NCBI GenBank assembly: GCA_949316235.1
Contig: OX438743.1
Location: forward strand, 42,377,242-42,441,241
DNA from: Oegoconia quadripuncta
Lineage: Eukaryota; Arthropoda; Insecta; Lepidoptera; Autostichidae
Reading direction: 5' to 3'
Length of the DNA stretch: 64,000 bases
The notes under the pieces were generated by a model. That model was not told where the DNA came from, did not search any database, and saw only the letters and a program-made list of their open reading frames with translations. Numbering within the stretch: position 1 is the stretch's first letter; every line of letters starts with the position of its first letter. The position numbers were made by a program, and so were the translations under genes. This document shows, in pieces, positions 55,794 through 64,000 of the stretch.

Positions 55794-56380
55794 TACCGGG
55801 AGGAGACCACAGGGTACAGGACTAGATCGAAGTGTCTTGGGGACTGTCAGTGTTGAGGTTCCGTGGATTACAGACCACCTACCCCCCTAGACTTGAAATG
55901 AGAAAAAAATTTTTTTTTTAATTTATTCTCCAACAATGTCGGAAGACAACGGATCTAAGCCCGTACAGCCTAGTCTACATAATGCTTTTCGGAAGATTTT
56001 GGCAGCTTCTTGTGGGAACCCGTAAGCTTCATCGCACACTTTAATTTAAACTTCCCGTCAATTGTTCACCATCACAGACTTTTGCCGTACAATATTCTGC
56101 GGTTGTTAAACTTTAAAACTCAGAATGCACCAAATTTCAAGAAATAAAGACAAAAATGCAACGTCTCTCGCTGAGTTTCCGCCAAAAAGCCCTAGACTCC
56201 TAATGGCAGGCAAGCATCTATCGACCCAGCAGGAAAATAGAACAGATGCTCAAAAACTTCTATTCAATTATTGGTTAGTCAAATAGTAGTTGGTCAGATA
56301 GAGAATAGTCAAATTATTGCACTCTGATTGGCTCTGTCAAGGTCACGTAAATAACAACCTTGGTCCAATTGGAACTACTT
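55794..56380 (+). other. ANAPC1 3' flank with element K copy 4
   Basis: 55981-56192 is a partial element K (GCTTCTTGTGGGAACCCG, ACAATATTCTGCGGTTGTTA, GCCAAAAAGCCCTAGAC). The first AATAAA after the stop codon lies inside it at 56143-56148. 56208-56380 is the left part of the unclassified element also seen at 3610. The true cleavage site is not placed. Confidence 0.55.
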
Positions 56381-57260
56381 GACAATTCGGCACATTAAAT
56401 AAAACATGCCCCACCTCCCTCACCTCAGCTAGTAAACAAGTCGGTACATTAAATAAAACATGCCCCACCTCCCTCACCTCAGCTAGTAAACAAGTCGGTA
56501 CATTAAATAAAACATGCCCCACCTCCCTCACCTCAGCTAGTAAACAAGTCGGTACATTAAATAAAACATGCCCCACCTCCCTCACCTCAGCTAGTAAACA
56601 AGTCGGTACATTAAATAAAACATGCCCCACCTCCCTCACCTCAGCTAGTAAACAAGTCGGTACATTAAATAAAACATGCCCCACCTCCCTCACCTCAGCT
56701 AGTAAACAAGTCGGTACATTAAATAAAACATGCCCCACCTCCCTCACCTCAGCTAGTAAACAAGTCGGTACATTAAATAAAACATGCCCCACCTCCCTCA
56801 CCTCAGCTAGTAAACAAGTCGGTACATTAAATAAAACATGCCCCACCTCCCTCACCTCAGCTAGTAAACAAGTCGGTACATTAAATAAAACATGCCCCAC
56901 CTCCCTCACCTCAGCTAGTAAACAAGTCTGTACATTAAATAAAACATGCCCCACCTCCCTCACCTCAGCTAGTAAACAAGTCGGTACATTAAATAAAACA
57001 TGCCCCACCTCCCTCACCTCAGCTAGTAAACAAGTCGGTACATTAAATAAAACATGCCCCACCTCCCTCACCTCAGCTAGTAAACAAGTCTGTACATTAA
57101 ATAAAACATGCCCCACCTCCCTCACCTCAGCTAGTAAACAAGTCGGTACATTAAATAAAACATGCCCCACCTCCCTCACCTCAGCTAGTAAACAAGTCGG
57201 TACATTAAATAAAACATTCCTCGCCTCCCTCACCTCGTTGACAATTCGGTACATTAAATC
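56381..57260. repeat. 54-bp tandem array, 16 copies plus a degenerate one
   Basis: ATTAAAT recurs at 56394 and every 54 bases to 57204, then once more at 57253. The unit contains TACATTAAATAAAACATGCC, CCACCTCCCTCACCTCAGCT and AGTAAACAAGTCGG. Because 54 is 18 codons, a spurious long frame is open on the - strand. Each unit carries AATAAA on the + strand. The array lies inside the element shared with 3610-3875. Confidence 0.96.
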
Positions 57261-57523
57261 AAGCATTAGGCGTCTATGGGCTGTGGGATTGATGTTTACG
57301 CGTATCATTAATAGATCACATGACACTTGTTCAATATTCAACAACGTAACCTTCGATCATCTGCACTATGGATACAGCACGTCACACAATAATACGTCTG
57401 TCGGGGTAGGTTGTCTGTATCCTGGATAAAATTAAGTTCACTGTTGACGCAACCATAGTGACCAGTCTCCGTACACGTTGTAATCGATCACATGTAAAAA
57501 CTTATGCGTTATTTTTTTTTTAT

Positions 57524-57695
57524 GATTGACTGGATTCGCTTTTGACCACAATCTCACCTGATGGAAAGTGATGAAGAAGATGAAGCACGCTATCCCAGTA
57601 AATGCCTATACACTCTGCTCTTGAATATCCCAAGGTTGTAGGATTCAGGAAAGACTGACACCGGAAGGGAGTTCCATGCCTTGGCTGTTCGTATT
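57524..57695 (-). mobile_element. Non-LTR retrotransposon J, 3' end
   Basis: TTGACCACAATCTCACCTGA, GGATTCAGGAAAGACTGACA and GGAAGGGAGTTCCATGCC match 59950-60030, whose upstream part encodes a reverse-transcriptase tail. Confidence 0.65.
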
Positions 57696-57744
57696 TAAAT
57701 TTTATGTATTTTAGTAAAAAAAATAATAAAGATGGTTCTTTTTT

Positions 57745-57873
57745 TTTACTAGATAACGAATAACATACATCAATTTTTATAACATCCATGACTCTTACCC
57801 TTTGCGGGATTCGAACCCGCAACCGTTGGTTTCGCAGACAGAATCACTATCCACTACACCAATTGATCTAGTT
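57745..57873 (-). repeat. SINE family C copy, shortened
   Basis: CTAGATAACGAATAACATAC, then CCCTTTGCGGGATTCGAACC and CACTACACCAATTGATC. The middle is deleted. Confidence 0.72.
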
Positions 57874-58196
57874 ATATGTACCGAAAATAAAATACGTAGC
57901 TTAAATCTTCGATTATATTTTGCACGAAAACTGGTGACTATTGTTTTAAGCGCTTGAAAATTCGTCATTTATTTTTTTAATTTAAAGAGGGTTCACCATC
58001 AATGTTGTAGACTCGTACAAAGTCATTGAATAAGATACTCGTAGTTAACATTTAATGTACATACATTTTCGTTTTCAGGGTGTCCCAAATCAAAGTCTCA
58101 TTCAAAATCAAAAAATTCTATATTTTCAAGGGACACAGGGTACACTTTTAAAATAGAAATAAATATTAAGGGAAAGTATATTTTTACTTCTTGACG

Positions 58197-58422
58197 AACT
58201 TGACGACCGGTTGGTGTAGTGGATAGTGACCCTGCGGGTTCGAATCCCGCGAGGGGTAAATGTTTGTGTGATGAATACGAACATTTATTCCGGAGTCATG
58301 GATGTTTATATAAATATTTATGTATGTTTATCCGTTATCTAGTATCCATAGCACAAGCTTTGCTTAGTTTGGGACTTGATGATTGGTGGAAGTGTGCGAA
58401 ATATTTATATATTTCTTAGCGA
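58197..58422 (+). repeat. SINE family C copy
   Basis: GACGACCGGTTGGTGTAGTG, GATAGTGACCCTGCGGGTTC, CGTTATCTAGTATCCATAGC and TTGGGACTTGATGATTGG. It is in sense orientation, with a small deletion between the tRNA-like boxes. Confidence 0.85.
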
Positions 58423-59067
58423 GTCGATGGCAAACACATCAAATTCTTGAAGGCGAGAATGCTGCCACGGTTACAGCATTGTCTGTGGCATTGCATTTTT
58501 ACTAATAGAATATATCATTTACAGGAAGGCTTTTTCGGATGTAATATGTATGTTTTTTACCTTCAGGTTCATATTTATTTATCTCTGATATAGGTAACGT
58601 TAAAAATTGTAAAGAATTTTTATAATCAAATTATCAATATACCGTTTCCAAAGTTTTGAAATAGGCGATATAGCCTGCTAAACTGTTCTAAAGTATGATA
58701 CTTACACTTAGGATAAAAATGTACACTAAGTCGTAATGTTTCTGTAAATACTTATATGAAATAAAGACCATTTTCAAACAAAAACCTCCAGTGTAAGCTG
58801 ACCGATTTTGTAGTGCAGGTGTCGTTAGATTCGTCTCGATGCCCAGAGTGTTATTGGATACATTTTAAAGTAAAATATCCACAAGGTACAAAATATCTGC
58901 TTTAATAATCTTAAGATAAGATTTGAAACTACTAACCCTGCTGTAACGTAAACTTCTATGTTGTTTAAGCAATTGTATAGTTATACTTGATGTTAAATAA
59001 AAAAAAAATTGATGTGCCGTCAATCTGAGACACCCTGTATAAGTCTTCTTCTTCACGAGTCACACTT
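58423..59067. other. Intergenic DNA, unrecognised
   Basis: It ends in CTGAGACACCCTGTATA, which could be the right end of a transposon whose left end is the GGGTGTCCCAAATC at 58078. The pairing is short and unproven. Confidence 0.35.
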
Positions 59068-59183
59068 CTTAACTCAATTGCTCTGGGAATTGTAGTCGTG
59101 TATGACGTCAATGCTCTGTCCGTCCTTGTCATATCGCAGCACAATGACAAGGACGGACAGCACATTGATATCGCTATTGGGTT
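59068..59183. mobile_element. Foldback MITE, copy 2
   Basis: TTAACTCAATTGCTCTGGGA, TATGACGTCAATGCTCTGTC and CAATGACAAGGACGGACAGC. It is the same family as 51751-51886, here with a stronger inner hairpin (GTCCGTCCTTGTCAT / ATGACAAGGACGGAC). Confidence 0.75.
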
Positions 59184-59185
59184 GA

Positions 59186-59400
59186 GCCACTGTTTGGTGT
59201 AGTACAAACTCTGACCGATACGTCGCGGGTTTGAATCCTGCTAATCCTGCTGTTACAACACGTGTACAATAGTTATGAATACATTTCCAAAAAAAAACAG
59301 CTATTTATATAGTTTATCTAGTATCCATAATATAAGCTTAGTTGCGTGGTGTGGAACTAGATGGCGCTGTATGTATGTTTAATATACATTGTGATATTAC
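59186..59400 (+). repeat. SINE family B copy, worn
   Basis: ACTGTTTGGTGTAGTACAAA, CGTCGCGGGTTTGAATCCTG and CTAGATGGCGCTGTATGTAT. The CTAATCCTGCT duplication in the head is unique to this copy. Confidence 0.75.
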
Positions 59401-59904
59401 TAAGTTAAGTTTCATAATGAAATAAATGGTGTGTAAGTTATTGATTTGTGTATTTTTATTTGTATTTATTTATCTAAAAGTTACAAATATACCGGATGAG
59501 TTCTTTTACCGCAAGAAAAAAAAAATGGGGCATATTAGGTAAGTGAAATAGAAGTTATTGGCTTATGTAGTTTTTCGACCAGCTCCCCAAAATTATAAAT
59601 TAGTTATATACTTTATTTAAAAAAAAAAGAGGACAACAATGATCCTGTGGGTTTCTTGCGCCGCTTCTTTTCTCACAGATGATTCCCTTTCCGAAGCGGT
59701 GGTAGCTTGGACATTTTAATAAAAACAAAAAAAAAAAAAAAAAAAACATTCCGACTGACAGATAAATGCAATAAACTTTTTTATGACATTCAACAAATGA
59801 TATCATGTATCTTACGTTGAAATAAATGCTCTAGAAATGGGGGGCGACGTATGTTCAGCAGTGGACAATGTAGACATTCTGTGGCTGATATTGATATATT
59901 TTTA
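59401..59904. other. Intergenic DNA
   Basis: 59527-59560 is a lone MITE end (GCATATTAGGTAAGTGAAAT). 59725-59747 is an A-run. 59788-59830 (ATTCAACAAATGATATCATG TATC region) repeats 42788-42830. No gene. Confidence 0.4.
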
Positions 59905-60370
59905 AATCGTTACTGGTTTTTTACGCCATCTCAGTAGATGCCTATTCACCCTGCTCTGAAGAGCCCAAGATTGTAAGATTCAGGAAAGACTGACGCCGGA
60001 AGGGAGTTCCATGCCTTGGCTGTTCGCATTATGAATGAAGAGTCGAACCGCTTAGTGCGAATGTTCGGTATGTTAACTACATACGGGTGGAATCCCTCGC
60101 CATGCCTAGTAGTCCTAAGATTAAATGGCGATGGTGGAATAAGATTGTGTAATTCCTGTAAAAGACTGAGAGACAGGCGACCTTGCGACGGTGTTCGAGG
60201 CTCTGCAATTTAGCAGTGATCGAATGGTCACCAATGAGCCTTTTGGCACGTCGTTCCACAGAATCGAGTGCAGCCAGCTGGTAGTTGGCTGAACCATCCC
60301 AGAGGTGACAACAGTATAGTGAAAGAGATCCCGTAAGGATGGAATACTTAGCACATCAAGTATTCTTAAT
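59905..60370 (-). mobile_element. Non-LTR retrotransposon J, RT tail and 3' end
   Basis: On the - strand two overlapping frames give YCCHLWDGSANYQLAALDSV, then ERRAKRLIGDHSITAKLQSL and EHRRKVACLSVFYR. The CxHxWxG, QRRAxRLI and LxxRRxVxxLSxFYR motifs are the C-terminal tail of RTE/Jockey-type reverse transcriptase proteins. A frameshift separates the two frames. The 3' end continues toward 59940. Confidence 0.82.
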
Positions 60371-60729
60371 CCGGCACTAAGTATACGAGAGCTAGTGAAA
60401 TTATAAGCTTATGATTAGACATACCTATTAACAATCGGAGGCCTTAGCTATCTGGGCGCGGAGGAATATATTTTTCAGCGCCGTTTCTTTCTCGTTAGAC
60501 AACCGGTATCTACCCAAATATTAATAAATACCTACCTAGGGAATTAGGTGTCTCGTAAGTCAGGAGAGCAACGAAGACCTAATAAAAACAGAAGATTCCC
60601 TCGTCCTATGCGTCCCCCAACCCATCGAATGGTAATAGTTAAATCACAGACCATGACCACCCCTAGACCTGAATTACGTGTCATCCGGCCGCCATCGCAA
60701 CTGACTTTCGTAATCAGTTGAAATGTAAT
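60371..60729. other. Intergenic DNA, unrecognised
   Basis: Moderate GC content with no coding or repeat landmarks. Confidence 0.35.
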
Positions 60730-60870
60730 GAATAGTTCTTTATTTCACAAGATACAAAGTACCCTATCACGTGTAATCGTCAACATTTTTAAACTTAAAT
60801 TTCCTGCTCATTCACAACGCCGTGATCCTTTGAGAAGAACGAGCAAGAAAGTCAAGGGTTGCTGTGGAGG
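60730..60870 (-). mobile_element. Family F 3' fragment
   Basis: TTCTTTATTTCACAAGATAC, GAGAAGAACGAGCAAGAAAG and TCAAGGGTTGCTGTGG, diverged from the other copies. Confidence 0.6.
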
Positions 60871-60975
60871 AATAAGTTTTCCTAATTCACAAACAGTTGC
60901 CAACTAAGAATTACCGCCAAAACATCGACCAATTGCTCACTTTAACTTCTACGTCTCATTAGTCGCCAATTCTCC

Positions 60976-61138
60976 TTTTTTATGCATAACGGGTTAGCAC
61001 TTGACTCAATCACACCTGATGTTAAGTGAAGATGAGGCCGAAGGTGGAAGCGTACTGACCCGGAAACTCCATCTTAATTGGGGGACCGAGTACTAAAACA
61101 TGTTACGCTGAGGATCGAACCCGCCACTTCTGATTCGC
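60976..61138 (-). repeat. SINE family A copy, internally deleted
   Basis: TATGCATAACGGGTTAGCAC, GGAAGCGTACTGACCCGGAA, then directly CCGAGTACTAAAACATGTTA and GGATCGAACCCGCC. The central half is gone. A small head piece of the same family lies at 61381-61417 (CACAATGTTGTTTACATTGA). Confidence 0.75.
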
Positions 61139-62106
61139 ATATAATAATAAAAAGTATTTTTATTCATCACAAAAAAGAAAACACAAGCATACATAGAATC
61201 CAGAACCACAGTATTGTGATGAATGGGTAGTAGGGACTCAGCAGCAGTGTTGCTGATTTTCATTCCCCCCCTGCAGAGTAGTTGCTGCCACCAAAGAAAG
61301 TAGGTATGGGCGACTTTCGGATAGCTAACAATTTTTTTATTATTGTTTTTATGCTTAGGCGTGGCTCTGGACAATGTAGAAACACAATGTTGTTTACATT
61401 GAGCCACGTAGGCGGTTGTCTCAGAACTATTAATGCATAAACTCACAATATTCGACTTCACAGAAAATTTACAGCGAACCCATTTGTACGTCGTCCCCAT
61501 ACATTATCATCACTGTGTAATCTGGCTTGATAGTCGTTTGTAGATGGTAGCAAAGTTGAACGACATGCATCTTGTATAACCCATCTTTGGCCCGACCATC
61601 TTACTTCGAAATGTGTCAATTTCTTTAAACGAAAATATTTCGTATTATACACGTCTATCGGGGCAGGATGGTGTGTGGTTTCAGATTTCTTTATAAATAC
61701 AGCCTAAACCAAAAATATTACTCTGAACTGCGCTCGAAAAGTCTAAAAGCTAATTTATTTTCAAGAATTTCAAATTGTGATTGAACTGGTTAATCCTTAT
61801 AAATCGATGCTAGAATGGCGGGTGGCGGCAGTGCCTCGTGGCCAAGATGTTGAGGTAAACGAACGTGAAGTTACAGGTCTCAAGGTGAGGTAGTCTGGCC
61901 CCTTTCCATCAGGTAATCTGCTTGTGCTATGAGAAACTGAATTGTATGTAAGTATCTATAACAAAAGAACAAACAGTCCGCCAAACAAACTCACCTGCAA
62001 TAACAGAATTATAGAAGAAATCGTAATTTTGGTAATCCCTAATTAGTTACGTTATCCATTACCCACTCGTAATCTAGTAATTAGTGAGATAGCAATGCCT
62101 CTAAAA
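61139..62106. other. Upstream region of the 62-kb gene
   Basis: 61195-61305 (GGACTCAGCAGCAGTGTTGC, GAGTAGTTGCTGCCACCAAA) repeats 51460-51560 in reverse and is an unclassified interspersed repeat. 61800-61930 resembles a lepidopteran retroelement tail. No exon. Confidence 0.4.
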
Positions 62107-62143
62107 TATAAATATGAGTGATATATCAAACAATGAATCAGTT
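62107..62143 (+). promoter_or_regulatory. Core promoter: TATA box and arthropod initiator
   Basis: TATAAATA at 62107-62114 lies 33 bases before the A of TCAGTT at 62138-62143. This is the expected spacing of an insect TATA box and TCAGTY initiator. It is followed after 25 bases by an ATG that starts a signal peptide. Transcription should start at about 62140. Confidence 0.8.
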
Positions 62144-62164
62144 GATCACCGAAAAAATAAAAAA

Positions 62165-62216
62165 ATGGGCGTGAAAACTGGGATCCTGTTTGTAACGCTC
62201 CTGGCGGGATGCTTAG
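62165..62216 (+). CDS. Exon 1 of a secreted-protein gene (signal peptide), partial
   Basis: The frame is MGVKTGILFVTLLAGCLG, a short basic start and a hydrophobic core ending in small residues, then a strong GTAAGT donor in phase 1. A first exon that ends inside or just after the signal peptide is common in insect secreted and cuticle genes. No second exon is seen before the window ends at 64000, so the product is unknown. It reads away from ANAPC1 in the same direction, 6.4 kb downstream. Confidence 0.75.
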
Positions 62217-63124
62217 GTAAGTCGTTTAATAAATCTTATGTTTAAGTTGTAGGGAAATGAGCAAATTAGCCATCAATTGAATACCTAGGCGGATCATATA
62301 TGGCAGACATTTACTGTAAATATTATAGGAAACGTGGGAATCCTTGGTAGTACAGTTTTCTGTCGAAATGGCCTATGCATTCAACTGACGACATTATTTT
62401 ACCAAAGTACTTAAGCGCATATTTTACCATAACAATACATAAGAGTGTAACTAGATATAGAACACGCACAATGAATTCAAAAATTCTGTTCAAATAGTGC
62501 CTTAAGGGAAAAAAATTATTTATTTATTTATTTATTCGATCATGCTTACATGCAAAGTTCTTAAAACTAGTACATGCACCCTGTCTTATAGGGTGTAGCA
62601 AATTTAATTAACTTAAAACTAATTAAAAGCGATCTTATTTCAATGTTAGGTATTTTACTCTTTTTATCTATTCTTATATGATAGGTAACTATTTATAAAT
62701 TATAATTATTATTATTATACTGTACTTATAGTTATGACATCAACGCTTACAATAATGAGATCAAAGTAGTTTTATTTTATTTTATCTGACATGTATTCTT
62801 CGACAGTATAATAGCATTTCTGTAAGAGGAGAGATTTTAATTTTTTACAAAAACTTGTATATTTCGTTTCATTTAAAATGGTATTGGGTAGTTTATTATA
62901 TATTTGTATTGACCGGTAGACTATGATCACTACTAGATTATGCCACTGTAGTATAAGAATTAATATTCAATATAGCCGAAATAGTGTCTCCGACATATAG
63001 AAGTCCCATAATATAGTACAGTAGATACTTTACTAGTAGTTATTTGTGTCATTTGTAAGGCGCCACGTAGACGATCAATGTTTCATCCAATTTCACTTTT
63101 TTATCCTAGGTGTGCATTATTGTA
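62217..63124. other. First intron of the 62-kb gene, unrecognised part
   Basis: 62515-62640 (TTATTTATTTATTTATTCGA, GCATGCACCCTGTCTTATAGG-like) looks like a non-LTR 3' end. The rest is AT-rich with no exon. Confidence 0.4.
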
Positions 63125-63561
63125 TACAATGTGATAGGGGTGGTACTTCTAACCCGTTAAGGCTAAATACTACATCCAAATCCATCGACAAAAAAAATAA
63201 TATGGGGGGTCCAGCCCCCTTCCCCCTAAATTTATGACCATTTTTATTTTATTTTCAATGTACTGCGGCGCGCTCGATACTTTATGCGATATCAAAGGTT
63301 TCATACGTCGTAGAAACATGAAAAAAATGGCAAACGGTACCTAATGATACTGGCTAACTAATCAATTACTTTGTTTTGTATGTTTGAGATTATTTTGGTA
63401 AGAAAAAAAAATTATTACTTAATTATTTTGTGATTTAAAATCACTTTTTTTATGTTTTCACGGATTGCTCAAAACTAAGTAATATTATTTTTTTTGTCGA
63501 TGATTTTGGATGTAGTACTGAGCCTTAACGGGTTAGAAGTACCACCCTTATCACATTGTAT
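63125..63561. mobile_element. TIR-type DNA element, non-autonomous
   Basis: Inverted ends of about 80 bases: TACAATGTGATAGGGGTGG, CTTCTAACCCGTTAAGGCT and ACTACATCCAAA on the left; TTTGGATGTAGTACTGAGCC and TTAACGGGTTAGAAGTACCA on the right. TA is present on both sides, as for Tc1/mariner-like insertion. About 437 bp, no transposase. Confidence 0.85.
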
Positions 63562-63784
63562 AGGATTCCATACGTTCTAATCTCACAAAGATGATAGGTC
63601 CGGACTTTTTTGACAAAAAAACAACGGTTAAGTAAAGGTCAGTGGTTCTCAATTAGCGCTATGCTCGTACCCCCCTAACAAAACATCGACATTTAGTCGC
63701 TTGTTTTTGTAATAAAATTGCGTACCTACTGATGATAAAATAACTATACAACAATCGTAAACTTTACTTGTAAATACTTTAAAT

Positions 63785-64000
63785 TGCCTCCGTGGCTTAA
63801 TGTAAACAACATTGAGTTTACGATTCGGAGGTCGCGGGTTCGATCCCCAGCGGGGTACATGTTTAAATACTCGGTTTGATTGGTGGTAGGGCATTTTAAA
63901 TGTCCGCCTGGTACCATCTTATCTAAATCTGCCGCCAAGCAGCAATGTTAATAGCATTGTTGTTTTCCGGTTGTTAGAAATAAGATAGCCAGTCCCCAAA
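63785..64000 (+). repeat. SINE family A copy, cut by the window end
   Basis: TTGCCTCCGTGGCTTAATG, box B GGGTTCGATCCCC, through GATAAGATAGCCAGTCCCC to the last base. The CTAGCTACC part is partly deleted. Confidence 0.88.

Noticed and set aside
56343..57344. 333-codon minus-strand frame with an 18-residue repeat
   Set aside because: Product of the 54-bp tandem array, with no start context or domain. The unexpanded relative at 3.6 kb has no such frame.
58078..59040. Transposon bounded by GGGTGTCCCAAATC and GAGACACCCTGTATA
   Set aside because: Only about 10 bases pair. No target duplication or internal signature, and a SINE C lies inside.

Overview
This is a eukaryotic nuclear window, almost certainly from a butterfly or moth. 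It holds one large intron-rich gene on the + strand among dense short repeats of the kinds common in Lepidoptera: tRNA-headed SINEs, fragments of non-LTR retrotransposons, mariner-related and foldback MITEs, and RTE-like tails. The organism call is an inference from repeat style and gene structure.

Layout. 1-8457 is repeat-rich and has no host gene I can recognise. It includes an 878-bp P-element-like transposon (6284-7161) with exact 28-bp inverted ends, an 8-bp GC-rich target duplication and a truncated THAP-domain coding remnant. 8458-55793 is the complete gene for APC1 (ANAPC1, Drosophila shattered), the scaffold subunit of the anaphase-promoting complex. I could assemble 26 coding exons with GT-AG junctions and consistent phases, giving a predicted 2,089-residue protein; the vertebrate protein is about 1,944 residues. 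The N-terminal beta-propeller part lies in exons 1-5, with a Ser/Pro-rich loop carrying candidate CDK sites in exon 4. The middle part lies in exons 6-11, the PC-repeat part in exons 12-22 and the C-terminal part in exons 23-26. 55794-62106 is intergenic and repeat-rich, with a 54-bp tandem array at 56381-57260. At 62107-62216 there is a clean TATA/initiator core promoter followed by the signal-peptide exon of a second + strand gene whose remaining exons I do not see.

Most striking feature. Two APC1 exon ends have been amplified into minisatellites whose unit straddles the exon/intron boundary, so the 5' splice site is copied in every unit. At 24748-26137 a 111-bp unit (37 codons) gives 12 tandem donors. 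At about 44702-46830 a 75-bp unit (25 codons, later 71-bp variants) gives 28 intact donors plus a final copy that has lost its GT. A third minisatellite (about 21-bp unit) starts within about 15 bases of the exon 8 donor. All three sit at unusually GC-rich exons of a gene whose other exons are ordinary in composition.

The rest of the introns is mostly transposon debris, often very close to exon edges. Four related copies of an unclassified element of about 400 bp lie within about 10-190 bases of exon 5, exon 12, exon 15 and the stop codon.
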